Shown: positions 54,174 to 63,009 of the stretch, in pieces
Layout: the number at the start of each line of letters is the position of its first letter
Position numbering within the stretch: position 1 is the stretch's first letter
Assembly (NCBI GenBank): GCA_903875425.1
Contig: CAIQWC010000012.1
Location: 62,001 to 126,000 of the forward strand
DNA: 64,000 bases
Source: an uncultured Actinomycetes bacterium
Lineage (GTDB): Bacteria > Actinomycetota > Acidimicrobiia > Acidimicrobiales > RAAP-2
Reading direction: 5' to 3'
Notes under the pieces: generated by a model
The model's database searches: none
What the model was told of the DNA's origin: nothing
Seen by the model: the letters and a program-made list of their open reading frames with translations, nothing else
Program-made: the position numbers and the translations under genes

Positions 54174-54179
54174 AGCCTA
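54174..54179 (-). promoter_or_regulatory. Leaderless -10 element of the gamma-CA-like gene (TAGGCT)
   Basis: Minus-strand TAGGCT, then GAGTCC, then ATG 54167. It lies in the 16-base gap after the small zinc-ribbon gene. Confidence 0.5.
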
Positions 54180-54183
54180 GATC

Positions 54184-54396
54184 TCAGTGACTGAGCCACA
54201 CAATGAGTTGATAGAGGCGCCAGCCTAAATAGATCACTGTTGCTCCAAGCATCAAACGAAACTTCCAGGGCAATGCTTGGCGCTCTCGTGTAGAAATAGG
54301 AGATCCGCAGACGGGGCAGCATCCATCTTCGAGGGTTTCTACCCCCACCGATCGGTCGCAATCATCGCACCAAAGCTTGGCTGCTTCAGCCGACAC
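54184..54396 (-). CDS. Small zinc-ribbon membrane protein (70 aa)
   Basis: Two cysteine pairs, CDDC and CPVC, form a probable zinc ribbon (residues 10-30); a single membrane helix (about 50-66) ends the protein. GTG 54396 overlaps the der stop by eleven bases, so it is translated with der. Function unknown; many small actinobacterial zinc-ribbon proteins have this form. Confidence 0.65.
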   Translation of the reverse strand: MSAEAAKLWCDDCDRSVGVETLEDGCCPVCGSPISTRERQALPWKFRLMLGATVIYLGWRLYQLIVWLSH

Positions 54397-55672
54397 GCAC
54401 CCTCAACTTCATAGGAGTGGAACCGAAATCGAAGCGTTCTCGCAAGGAGCGCTCAACGTAGCGAAGGTACGTTGCTGGCAGTGTCCCGCTCGTAAAGAGG
54501 GTGAACGTGGGAGGCTCAATCGCCCCCTGTACGGCGTAGCGAATCCTTACCCCTGGAGCGGGATGGAGGTTCTGAAGATCTCGAATAGCTCTATTGAGCG
54601 AGCCGGTAGACACGCGAGATTGATAGGCTTCCGTCGCTTCAAATACTGCAGGCAGAATTTTGTGAACCCCGCGTCCTGAAATTGCTGCGACTTTCAATAC
54701 GGGCGCAGTTCCTAAGAAGGCCAGACGCTCACCGACGGAAGCCATCACATCTTCCCGATCCTCGGTGGCGACGAGGTCCCACTTATTTAAGACCACAACG
54801 GCAGGGCAACCAGCGGCGGTGATTCGTTCCGCGAGTCGTTGATCTTGGTGGGAGGCTCCAATTGTTGCGTCCACGACCAAGAGGGCGATATCGGCACGAT
54901 CCAAAGCATCGAGCGCGCGAATCACCGAATACTGCTCAGCCCCGCGCTCAGTTTTAGCCCTACGCCGCATGCCAGCAGTATCAATGAATCGCATGGGACC
55001 TTCCTCGGTCTCAATGATGGTGTCAATGGAGTCTCGCGTGGTCCCTGGCATGTCATGGATAACGGAACGCTCCTCTCCAATCATGCGGTTGAAAAGTGTG
55101 GACTTCCCCACGTTGGGTCGCCCAACGATGGCGACACCGAGAATGCCATCATCTACGTCATCGTCCTCGACTGCTTCGGGCAGCTTGTCCACGACCGCAT
55201 CCAGGAGGTCTCCAGTACCTCGACCATGTTGTGCGCTCACGGGTACGGGATCTCCGAGGCCAAATTGCATCGCATCCCAGATCGCTATCTCTCGCGATTC
55301 ATCATCAACCTTGTTGGCCACGACGATGGTTGGCTTCCCCGAGCGCTTAACGATGCGCGCGAATTCAATATCTTCTTGAGTGACACCCACAGATACGTCA
55401 AAGATTAAGAGAACCAAGTCAGCCGTCTCGAGCGCTTTCTCGGATTGGTTCGATACTTTGTCATCAAGTTCGGATCCGCTTGCCAGCCAGCCGCCAGTAT
55501 CAACAATGCTGAACCGGGAGCCTGCCCAATCAGCTTCGACCGATTTGCGATCACGCGTGACTCCGGGGAACTCTTCTACGACGGCGATTCTGCGACCAGC
55601 GATACGGTTCAAGAGCGATGATTTACCAACATTGGGCCGGCCAACGATTACTACTTCAGGTAGGCGGCTCAC
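54386..55672 (-). CDS. der: Ribosome biogenesis GTPase Der (EngA)
   Basis: Two tandem G domains act in 50S assembly. 428 residues. Domain 1: GRPNVGKSSLLN, DTGGW, NKVD; domain 2: GRPNVGKSTLFNRM, DTAGMRRR, NKWD. A C-terminal KH-like domain follows. In many actinobacteria der is fused or adjacent to cmk; here cmk is fused to an acyltransferase elsewhere and der follows the DUF512 gene instead, with overlap. Confidence 0.95.
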   Translation of the reverse strand: MSRLPEVVIVGRPNVGKSSLLNRIAGRRIAVVEEFPGVTRDRKSVEADWAGSRFSIVDTGGWLASGSELDDKVSNQSEKALETADLVLLIFDVSVGVTQEDIEFARIVKRSGKPTIVVANKVDDESREIAIWDAMQFGLGDPVPVSAQHGRGTGDLLDAVVDKLPEAVEDDDVDDGILGVAIVGRPNVGKSTLFNRMIGEERSVIHDMPGTTRDSIDTIIETEEGPMRFIDTAGMRRRAKTERGAEQYSVIRALDALDRADIALLVVDATIGASHQDQRLAERITAAGCPAVVVLNKWDLVATEDREDVMASVGERLAFLGTAPVLKVAAISGRGVHKILPAVFEATEAYQSRVSTGSLNRAIRDLQNLHPAPGVRIRYAVQGAIEPPTFTLFTSGTLPATYLRYVERSLRERFDFGSTPMKLRVRVG

Positions 55673-57042
55673 AGGGTGACTCCCGTCAATTGATCTACGA
55701 GCGAACGAAGCGCTGAACCTTCGGACGCTATTACCTGGACCGTTCCAGGGAGGTCACTCACCTTAAGGCCGTCGAGGAAGCGATTTTCGCTGAGCGCCAC
55801 ATCAGGAATTAAGTAGGTGTGCTCAGCGCCCAAGCGCTCGATGGTGCGAGCAATGTCCTCGCCGACCATCAGTCCAGCCACGCTGATGTTTCCCCCAAAA
55901 AACGTATTCTCGACCACGGCAACCTTGAGTGCGCTGCATCCGGACCCATTGAGGAGGCCTTGGATCAGAGGGGCGGCATAGGATCCCGTCAAAATCGTCG
56001 CTTCGGTAGCCGCGTCTCCGCCTAGCCCCGAGGTGCGTTCAGCTCGATACCCCCAGGGAGGCGCTCCATCGACGCTTCGAAAGAATCCACCACCCTCGTG
56101 GTCGAACCCTAGTGCTTGACCCGCTTGGAACTCCGCCTCGAAGCTTCGCCACATGCCGATACCGTTCTCAACTTGGGTCAGGTTCTCGTAAAAATCGAGC
56201 GCTGGCAACTGCATATTGGCCACGAGGTAGAACTCGTCCGACGCCCAGATGCGTCGCTCGCCAAATAGCCGCGTGCTCGCATCACCGACCCGAGATACAA
56301 CATCGATGACCGCGGCAGCCTCCTCCGGGGTGTGTGAGCGCATAGCGGCCTCAGTGGAGTGATCTGAGGTCCCTAGCGGTACGACCCCGACGCTGCGGAG
56401 ACGGCCGAAACGATCGAGGCAATCAAGCAAGGTCTGCTCTAAGACTTCCCCATCGTTAACACCAGGACACACGACGACTTGGCCGTGAACGTCAATGCCT
56501 GCGTCGAGCAAGATATCAAGCCACTCAAGACTTGTACCACCGCGTCGATTACGAAGCAGGGAGCCCCTCACCTCTGAGTCGGAGGCATGAATCGAAACAT
56601 AAAGCGGACTCAAACCTTCTTCCATGACGCGCTCAGCGTCGAGCTCCGTAAAGCGGGTTAGGGTCGTGAAATTTCCGTAAAGAAAACTCAGACGATAATC
56701 ATCATCTTTGAGGTAAAGACTCGGGCGCATCCCCTTGGGGAGCTGATAGATAAAGCAAAACTCGCAGTGATTATCGCAGGTTCGGATGCGGTCAAATACG
56801 GCCGAGTCGACTTTGAGACCAAGAGGTTGTCCGTGTTCCTTGGCGATAGCGACCTTGCGACCGATGCTGGCTCCTGACGATCGCACCACGAGAGAAACGT
56901 GAGCCCCATCGATGAGTTGCTGGTACTCAATGACGTCGAGCGGCGTGACACCGTTGATCGTGACCAGGGTATCGCCAACGGCGAGACCAGCCTTCGCAGC
57001 TGGGGATCCAACCTGTACGTGAGAAACGATCGGCTCAGCCAC
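55669..57042 (-). CDS. DUF512 family protein with PDZ and radical-SAM-type motif
   Basis: 457 residues: an N-terminal PDZ-like domain (1-70, GSPAAKAGLAVGDTLVTING), a CxxxCxxC motif at C89, C93, C96 (CDNHCEFC) typical of radical-SAM proteins, and the DUF512 C-terminal domain. Function unknown in general; a link to ribosome assembly is suggested by its frequent neighbour der, whose start overlaps the end of this gene. The start is GTG 57042. Confidence 0.88.
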   Translation of the reverse strand: MAEPIVSHVQVGSPAAKAGLAVGDTLVTINGVTPLDVIEYQQLIDGAHVSLVVRSSGASIGRKVAIAKEHGQPLGLKVDSAVFDRIRTCDNHCEFCFIYQLPKGMRPSLYLKDDDYRLSFLYGNFTTLTRFTELDAERVMEEGLSPLYVSIHASDSEVRGSLLRNRRGGTSLEWLDILLDAGIDVHGQVVVCPGVNDGEVLEQTLLDCLDRFGRLRSVGVVPLGTSDHSTEAAMRSHTPEEAAAVIDVVSRVGDASTRLFGERRIWASDEFYLVANMQLPALDFYENLTQVENGIGMWRSFEAEFQAGQALGFDHEGGGFFRSVDGAPPWGYRAERTSGLGGDAATEATILTGSYAAPLIQGLLNGSGCSALKVAVVENTFFGGNISVAGLMVGEDIARTIERLGAEHTYLIPDVALSENRFLDGLKVSDLPGTVQVIASEGSALRSLVDQLTGVTL

Positions 57043-57048
57043 AGGTCA

Positions 57049-57054
57049 ATCCTA
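57049..57054 (-). promoter_or_regulatory. Leaderless -10 element of the DUF512-der operon (TAGGAT)
   Basis: Minus-strand TAGGAT, then TGACCT, then GTG 57042. It faces the ispH promoter; the two -10 elements lie 33 bases apart, so their -35 regions overlap. Confidence 0.55.
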
Positions 57055-57087
57055 CCGGTTGACACCTCGACTCCCCCGTGCCGCCGC

Positions 57088-57093
57088 TAAGTT
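57088..57093 (+). promoter_or_regulatory. Leaderless -10 element of ispH (TAAGTT)
   Basis: TAAGTT, then ACAGGC, then GTG 57100. A TTGACA at 57059-57064 is 23 bases upstream, too far to be a normal -35. Confidence 0.5.
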
Positions 57094-57099
57094 ACAGGC

Positions 57100-58131
57100 G
57101 TGACCGTTGAAGAAGTGCTGCTTGCTGAACCCCGAGGCTTCTGTGCAGGGGTCGAAAAGGCAATCAAGGCGTTGGCGTGGATGGTTGAAATTTTTGAGCC
57201 TCCCGTCTACTGCTATCACGAAATTGTCCATAATCGCTATGTCGTAGAGCGTTTCCGCGATCAGGGTGTCATCTTTGTCGATGATGTGTCTGAGGTTCCA
57301 GCCGGGGCTCCCCTGATGCTGAGTGCTCATGGCTCAGCCCCCGAAGTGGTCGAGGCCGCTCGTGAGCACTCGAGGGTGGTGGTCGACGCAGTGTGCCCCT
57401 TGGTGACGAAGGTTCATCATGAACTCAAGGTTCGCGCTCGCAAGGGCTACCAAGTTCTCTACATTGGTCACGCCGGTCACGAAGAAGCGGTCGGTACGAT
57501 GGCCGTGGCTCCAGAGGTGGTCCATCTCGTGCAATCGGAAGACGATATTCGTGTCGCTCGAGCCAGCATCTCTTCCGATACTCCGGTCGCGCTGCTCACA
57601 CAAACCACGCTGTCGTATAACGAGTGGAGTCAGCTCATGGATTGTGCGAAGGAAATATTTCCTGATCTTTGGATCCCGAATCGAAGCGATCTATGTTTTG
57701 CCACGACCAACCGTCAAACGGCCTTGCGAGCGATCGCCAGTTCGGCGGATTCGGTGATTGTGATCGGATCAGCCAATTCGTCGAATACCGTTGCACTCGC
57801 TGACGTAGCAGAAACATCGGGATGTCCGAGGGTGATGAGAGTTAATAACGCCTCGGAAATCCCCGATGACCTCTTCGGAATTGTCGGAGTAACGGCTGGG
57901 GCTTCAGCCCCGGAAGAGCTCGTCGAAGCGGTGATCGCCCGCCTCAATCCTCGCAAAGGAGCCCGGGTGGTCAAAGTCACCGAAGAGAGCGAGTACTTCC
58001 CTCCCCCACCAGAGCTGCGAGACCTTGTCAGAAAGGTTCGACCGAATGAACCGAATCTGTTGGCGAGCGATGCGGAAATATCAGCCGCCACAGTACTAGC
58101 CTCTCTATCCCAGCGATCAAATCCCAAGTAA
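57100..58131 (+). CDS. ispH: 4-hydroxy-3-methylbut-2-enyl diphosphate reductase
   Basis: The last enzyme of the MEP isoprenoid pathway, with a 4Fe-4S cluster. 343 residues: LLAEPRGFCAGV has C15, the first cluster cysteine; DAVCPLVTKVH the second; SDLCFATTNRQ the third. GHAGHEEAVGTM and IGSANSSNT contact the diphosphate. It is divergent from DUF512-der and separated from the glycosyltransferase by 86 bases. Confidence 0.95.
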   Translation: MTVEEVLLAEPRGFCAGVEKAIKALAWMVEIFEPPVYCYHEIVHNRYVVERFRDQGVIFVDDVSEVPAGAPLMLSAHGSAPEVVEAAREHSRVVVDAVCPLVTKVHHELKVRARKGYQVLYIGHAGHEEAVGTMAVAPEVVHLVQSEDDIRVARASISSDTPVALLTQTTLSYNEWSQLMDCAKEIFPDLWIPNRSDLCFATTNRQTALRAIASSADSVIVIGSANSSNTVALADVAETSGCPRVMRVNNASEIPDDLFGIVGVTAGASAPEELVEAVIARLNPRKGARVVKVTEESEYFPPPPELRDLVRKVRPNEPNLLASDAEISAATVLASLSQRSNPK

Positions 58132-58217
58132 TTGCTGACTTCAGGCTAATCTGATCGCCGGATAACAGAGCGAGTCTCGCTCTAAGCGTTGGCCGCAATA
58201 GAGATTGGATCGTTACC

Positions 58218-59006
58218 GTGAGTTTGGAACAACAGCGCTTGGCGGATATGCGCCGACTGGTCATCGATGAAGCCCGCCAAGAGTTCAACGCTCGGTACCC
58301 GGGCCTGCGTTTTCCCAAGGCGGTCGCTTTAATCTGCGCCTATGAAGAAGAAGGCAATATCGGAGATGTCCTTGACAAGATGCCCAAGCAGGCGTGCGGT
58401 ATGGAACTCGCCACCGTGGTCATTGTCGATGGTGGAAGTGATCGAACCAAGGAGATATCACTTGAGAAGGATGCAATCACCTTCGCCTTTCCGGTCAACC
58501 TAGGTCACGGGGTGGCGCTTCAGGTCGGCTATCGCCTTTGTATCGAGTTTGGGGCTCAATATTGCGTGACCTTGGACGCTGACGGGCAGAATGATCCCTC
58601 GGAAATTCCGGCACTCCTAGAACCCATCGTGTCCGACGAAGTCGATTTTGTTGTCGCCTCCCGTCGCTTAGGGAAGGACACCACCACTGATCGCTTCCGC
58701 AAAGCGGGCGTAGTCTTCTTTTCGTCGATCATGAATGCTATGACCGGTGCCACGTTGACCGATACATCGAATGGATACCGGGGATTACGCGTTTCGATGC
58801 TTGACGACGTGGTCGATCGGCTGCAACAAGAGCAGTATCAAACTGCGGAGTTATTAATTACCTGTCTGAAGCGAGGGTGGCGTGTCACTGAGTGTCCCAC
58901 CCTGTGGTTACCGCGGCAATCCGGTACAACCAAGAAGGGCACCAACTGGCTCTTCGGCTTACGATACGCACGCGTGGTGTTCTCTACTTGGTGGCGCGAG
59001 CGATAG
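58218..59006 (+). CDS. Family 2 glycosyltransferase
   Basis: 262 residues, GT-A fold, without membrane helices. ALICAYEEEGNIGDVLDKM at the N-terminus, IVDGGSDRT, and DADGQNDPSE (DxD-like metal site) are typical; TDTSNGYRGLR follows. Similar to the dolichyl-phosphate-type branch of GT2. The acceptor cannot be read from the sequence. Its 3' end overlaps the convergent cmk gene by 23 bases. Confidence 0.85.
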   Translation: MSLEQQRLADMRRLVIDEARQEFNARYPGLRFPKAVALICAYEEEGNIGDVLDKMPKQACGMELATVVIVDGGSDRTKEISLEKDAITFAFPVNLGHGVALQVGYRLCIEFGAQYCVTLDADGQNDPSEIPALLEPIVSDEVDFVVASRRLGKDTTTDRFRKAGVVFFSSIMNAMTGATLTDTSNGYRGLRVSMLDDVVDRLQQEQYQTAELLITCLKRGWRVTECPTLWLPRQSGTTKKGTNWLFGLRYARVVFSTWWRER

Positions 59007-60303
59007 AAGCCGCATCCTTGAGGCTTTGCTCAAGTGCGCCCCGCAACTGCTCAGTCATGACCCGAAGCGCTGAGCGTGATACCCGACCTTTGGCAGTACG
59101 CGTCGGAGGGGTGATGGCTTCGCTGGCGTAGAGAAACACTCGATGCGGTCGAGGTAGTTTCTGACCTCGAGGCCATGCGGCTTCGGAGCCAGCAATGCCC
59201 ATGGGGATGACTGTGGCTCCTGTTCGAGCAGCCAAGAAGGTGGCGCCCTCCATGATTTCCATCACTCGATTACCCGACTGACGAGTTCCCTCGGGAAACA
59301 TCACCAAGACGCCGCCGGCCCTAAGCACAGCTTCAGCGTGCTCCAGGGCCGATCGGTCCGCCGATTCACGATGAACAGGGAACGCACCGAGAATAATCAG
59401 CAGTTTGCCGAGCGCCCGATGCTTCCAAATTTGATCTTTGGCCATGAAGAAGATCTTGCGCTTCGTAAGAAAGATAGAAAAGCCAAAATCGACGGCCGAA
59501 CGATGAACCGGAGCAATCACCACAGCTCCTTCGAGCGGTACCTCACCAGGTCCCGATAGCGAGGGACGGAACAGCAACCACAAAAAGCTGTAAATGAGCG
59601 AACGACAGAAGCGATAGAACACCGATTTATGCAAATCTGGCTCGAAGGCGGAACCGCGTCTCGGTGGCGCGACTGAGCCGATAACGCCGCGCGCTTCAAG
59701 GGTGGCGAGCGCTTGGGTGACAATGTCTTCGACACTCCGCGACGTGGTGTCAATGGTGAGCGCATCATCGGCCTTTCGAAGCGGCGAGACGTGGCGATTT
59801 GAGTCGAGCAGGTCACGACGTTCAACACTTTGAGCCCCTTCTTCGGGCCGGCGCGCGCCGCGTTCTTCTAAATCAGCGGTCAGGTACAGCTTGAGCGAAG
59901 CCTCTGGGAAAACTACCGTGCCAATGTCCCGCCCTTCCACGATGCCGCCCCCATGCTTCTTAACCCATTCGCGTTGCCACCGCACGAGGATCTCTCTGAC
60001 CGCCGCGTTGGCAGCAATCGCCGAAACTGACTGATTCACCTCCTCACTTCTGAGTTGTTCGGTCACGTCGATATTGTTGACTACTGCTCCGCTGTCTAGA
60101 TCGAGAGAAGCGGCGGCCGCCAAGGCGCCGACAGCCTCTTGGTCGTAGGGATCAATACCAGCGTTAAGTACCGCAGCCGTGATGGCGCGGTAACTCGCTC
60201 CCGTATCAAGGGTTTTGAGGCCAAGGCGCTTCGCTAAGGCGCGGCCCGTCGTGGATTTACCAGAACCAGCGGGACCGTCGATGGCGACGACAAGATCGTT
60301 CAT
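58984..60303 (-). CDS. cmk: Cytidylate kinase fused to a PlsC-type acyltransferase
   Basis: 439 residues in two domains. Cytidylate kinase (1-205) has the P-loop GPAGSGKST at residues 10-18, EGRDIGTVVFP and SNRHVSPLRKADDALTIDT. The C-terminal acyltransferase (about 225-439) has HRSAVD (H267-x4-D272) and FPEGTR (336-341), the 1-acylglycerol-3-phosphate acyltransferase motifs. The order aroA-cmk-plsC is found in other bacteria as separate genes; here the two are joined by a short basic linker. Its ATG overlaps the aroA stop. Confidence 0.92.
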   Translation of the reverse strand: MNDLVVAIDGPAGSGKSTTGRALAKRLGLKTLDTGASYRAITAAVLNAGIDPYDQEAVGALAAAASLDLDSGAVVNNIDVTEQLRSEEVNQSVSAIAANAAVREILVRWQREWVKKHGGGIVEGRDIGTVVFPEASLKLYLTADLEERGARRPEEGAQSVERRDLLDSNRHVSPLRKADDALTIDTTSRSVEDIVTQALATLEARGVIGSVAPPRRGSAFEPDLHKSVFYRFCRSLIYSFLWLLFRPSLSGPGEVPLEGAVVIAPVHRSAVDFGFSIFLTKRKIFFMAKDQIWKHRALGKLLIILGAFPVHRESADRSALEHAEAVLRAGGVLVMFPEGTRQSGNRVMEIMEGATFLAARTGATVIPMGIAGSEAAWPRGQKLPRPHRVFLYASEAITPPTRTAKGRVSRSALRVMTEQLRGALEQSLKDAASIARATK

Positions 60304-61571
60304 GCGAGGCTCGAGAGTTGTGAAAAGAATCCAGGGAAACTCGTTTCAACGCAATCCTCATCGCTGATGGTGGCTCCGTTGCCGACGGTGCCCGCTATCG
60401 CGGCACTCATCGCCATTCGGTGATCACCCTGGGGATCGACGACGATTGACGCAAAGCGACTCGCGGATCCGACTCCCGTGATGGTCAAGTCATCCCCGAT
60501 TACTTCGACCTGAGCCCCCAGACTCCGTGCCAGCGAAGCGCTAGCACTAAAGCGATCAGATTCTTTGACTCTGAGCTCGCCAAGGTCTCTCAACACCGTG
60601 GTTCCCGAAGCGCCAGCAGCAGCAACAATAAGAATCGGAACCTCATCGAGCGATGGAATCTCGTTTGCTGCTATCTCCGTGGCGTGAAGATCACTAGGGC
60701 GAACCGTGAGCGTCATAGAAGCATCTTGGCGGGCTACGGAGATGTCAGCTCCCATCCTGATCAAAACATCGACGAAACCTGATCTCCCAGGTCCCGAGTA
60801 AAGGTTTGGGATGATTACGGTTCCCTTGGCAGCCAAGAGTCCCGCGACGACAAAGAAGGCCGCTTGCGACGGATCCCCAGGTATGGTCCACGAGCGCGCT
60901 TTTGGAATTCCTGGGAGCACCGTTGTATTGATGGTGGCCTCAGTGGTGGTGGTGACATGAATTCCCGCGTGGGCGAGCATCTCTTCTGTATGAATTCTTG
61001 TTGGGGTGTGCTCACGGACTACCGTTGGACCGTCGCCGAAGAGACCAGCAAAGAGAACCGCTGATTTGACTTGCGCGCTAGCAACCGGAAGCGTGTAATC
61101 AATCGCCCTTAGCGCGGCGTCACGCGAAACTATCACCGGTGCTAAACAACGCTGACCGGATCCTTCAACGGATATCCCCATTTGAGCTAGAGGAAGCTTG
61201 ACCCTATCCATGGGTCGAGAGGACAAGGAAGCATCGCCCGTCAATGTTGCACTGATACCGAGTCCCCCAAGGAGGCCCAAGAGGAGTCGGAAGGTGGTTC
61301 CCGAGTTCCCACAATCGAGTGGACCTAGGGGTTGCACCATACGGTCAGCACCACCGTCCACGACCACTGTCCCTGCGGCGATGACCGAAATTCCTAGATC
61401 CCTGAGCGCCTGCGCAGTGCTTAAGACGTCTCGGCCCGACGACAAGCCCTCGATAGTGCTGGTACCGGGGGCCAGGGCCGCGATGAGCAGAGCCCTATGG
61501 GAAATGGACTTGTCCCCCGGCGTCGTTATGCTGCCCGTGAGTGACGAAGCGGGAGTCACGATAAAAGGCAT
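60300..61571 (-). CDS. aroA: 3-phosphoshikimate 1-carboxyvinyltransferase (EPSP synthase)
   Basis: Sixth step of the shikimate pathway. 423 residues. GDKSISHRALLIAAL carries the PEP-binding lysine; CGNSGTTFRLLLGLL, SSRPMDRVKLPL and DEVPILIVAA are conserved. The class I/II status was not resolved. Its ATG overlaps tyrA by one base and its stop overlaps cmk by four, so tyrA-aroA-cmk are one translational unit. Confidence 0.95.
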   Translation of the reverse strand: MPFIVTPASSLTGSITTPGDKSISHRALLIAALAPGTSTIEGLSSGRDVLSTAQALRDLGISVIAAGTVVVDGGADRMVQPLGPLDCGNSGTTFRLLLGLLGGLGISATLTGDASLSSRPMDRVKLPLAQMGISVEGSGQRCLAPVIVSRDAALRAIDYTLPVASAQVKSAVLFAGLFGDGPTVVREHTPTRIHTEEMLAHAGIHVTTTTEATINTTVLPGIPKARSWTIPGDPSQAAFFVVAGLLAAKGTVIIPNLYSGPGRSGFVDVLIRMGADISVARQDASMTLTVRPSDLHATEIAANEIPSLDEVPILIVAAAGASGTTVLRDLGELRVKESDRFSASASLARSLGAQVEVIGDDLTITGVGSASRFASIVVDPQGDHRMAMSAAIAGTVGNGATISDEDCVETSFPGFFSQLSSLA

Positions 61572-62638
61572 TAGAGCACCTGTGTTGTCGAAGGGAAACC
61601 GATGGCACTAAGCCCTTGTTGGAATCGATCAACCTCGTCGCGATTAACAACCACAATGAGGACACCGTATCCACCTTCGATGGAGTGAGCAATTTCGAGA
61701 TCAACCATGCTGACGCCCAGTTCCGAAGCTGCAGTGGCCACTTCTGCGATCACTCCTGGACGGTCCGGTACGGGAATTCGAACCTGAGACAACAAGTCTG
61801 GGTCGCTCGTTCGACCCGGTAGCGCCCGTCGTGAAACGGAGGCTGACGACAGTACCGTCGTGAGCGCGGCGCGATCCCGTTTCGCAATAGCCTCTGAAAG
61901 CATCGCAAGTCGATCGGTGAGATCACCGAGACCCTTGAGAATCGCGGTGGCGTTGGCGAAACAAACATCGGGCCATATGCCTGGATGACCCGCAGCAATA
62001 CGAGTCATGTCTCGGAAGCCTCCGGCCGCAAGCTGTAACAAGGCGGCATCGGATTCCGCGGCCACCGCTGCCTCATTCATCAAGGAGGCGGCCACAAGAT
62101 GCGGTACGTGGCTAATGAGGGCAACGAGCCGGTCGTGATCATGGGCTTCGAGAGCAATCACCGAGGCACCGATTTCAAGTATCACACTCATAAGGTCTGC
62201 AAAACGATCAGGACTCGTGTTCTGCCGTGGCGTCAGCACCCAGGTGGTGCTGAGAAACAAGTCCTCTCTAGCCCCCGCGATACCGTGTTGCTCTGAACCA
62301 GCCATGGGGTGGCCACCGATGAATCGTTCGTCAGACACCGCCTCACAAATGTCTCCCTTAACACCCGCAACATCGGACACGATTACCCCAGGATCATCGA
62401 CCCGCTTAGCCAAGGCGTCAAGCACCACGGCGGCCGTCACGGCAGCGGGGACGGCCACGAAGACCAGGGATGCGTCTAGGTCGTCGCCGATGACATCGAT
62501 GCATCCTTTCGAGAGCGCTGCCTCGCACTCTTGAGCGTTATTGTCAAAACCACTGACGTGCCATCCAGCCGCGCGGAGCGCTAGTCCAATGGACCCACCG
62601 ATTAAGCCAGTGCCGAGAATCTGAGCCCTTCGCTTCAT
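61571..62638 (-). CDS. tyrA: Prephenate dehydrogenase with ACT domain
   Basis: Oxidative decarboxylation of prephenate on the way to tyrosine. 355 residues. ILGTGLIGGSIGLAL is the NAD(P) loop, and SDVAGVKGDICEAV plus GGHPMAGSEQHG form the active site. A C-terminal ACT domain (about 280-355, VPDRPGVIAEVATAASELGVSMVDLEI) suggests feedback regulation by an amino acid. It overlaps aroH upstream by four bases. Confidence 0.94.
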   Translation of the reverse strand: MKRRAQILGTGLIGGSIGLALRAAGWHVSGFDNNAQECEAALSKGCIDVIGDDLDASLVFVAVPAAVTAAVVLDALAKRVDDPGVIVSDVAGVKGDICEAVSDERFIGGHPMAGSEQHGIAGAREDLFLSTTWVLTPRQNTSPDRFADLMSVILEIGASVIALEAHDHDRLVALISHVPHLVAASLMNEAAVAAESDAALLQLAAGGFRDMTRIAAGHPGIWPDVCFANATAILKGLGDLTDRLAMLSEAIAKRDRAALTTVLSSASVSRRALPGRTSDPDLLSQVRIPVPDRPGVIAEVATAASELGVSMVDLEIAHSIEGGYGVLIVVVNRDEVDRFQQGLSAIGFPSTTQVL

Positions 62639-62997
62639 CGCGGTAAGTCATCCCTCAGTCCCTGTGCTCCGTGCAGGTATACGTGATGGATAGCGTCACG
62701 ATCGCGTGTGGTCTCCACGTGAAGCATTACCCGAAGACATAGTGGGGTTGAGCCCTTAACGGGAATTTCCCTCGCGCAAATCAGTGGTACCGCCCCAAAG
62801 CCAACACCACGAGCCGCAGCTGCTGGAAAAATAGAGACAATGTCCTCGGTGGCCGTGAACAACACACTGATGACATCGTCGACGACCAGTTCATTTTGAC
62901 TCAGTAACTCCAAGAGCATCTCTTGGGTTCGCTCCGTGATTTGTTCGGGGGTGTCCGCCGCAACGGTGGTTGCTCCTCTGAGCGCTCGTACTGCCAT
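62635..62997 (-). CDS. aroH: Chorismate mutase, AroH type
   Basis: Converts chorismate to prephenate. 120 residues with the alpha/beta-barrel AroH form: VRALRGATTVAADTPEQI, VLFTATEDIVSIFPAAAAR and LRVMLHVET. This is not the helical AroQ type more common in actinobacteria. ATG 62997 has a leaderless-type -10 that uses the rluB stop codon; it feeds the tyrA step next door. Confidence 0.93.
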   Translation of the reverse strand: MAVRALRGATTVAADTPEQITERTQEMLLELLSQNELVVDDVISVLFTATEDIVSIFPAAAARGVGFGAVPLICAREIPVKGSTPLCLRVMLHVETTRDRDAIHHVYLHGAQGLRDDLPR

Positions 62998-63003
62998 ACG
63001 ACG

Positions 63004-63009
63004 ATGCTA
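63004..63009 (-). promoter_or_regulatory. Leaderless -10 element of aroH (TAGCAT)
   Basis: Minus-strand TAGCAT, then CGTCGT, then ATG 62997. Its TAG (63009-63007) is the stop codon of rluB. Confidence 0.55.

Noticed and set aside
57059-57064. TTGACA as -35 of ispH
   Set aside because: It is 23 bases from the -10 and overlaps the region of the opposing promoter; normal spacing is 16-19.
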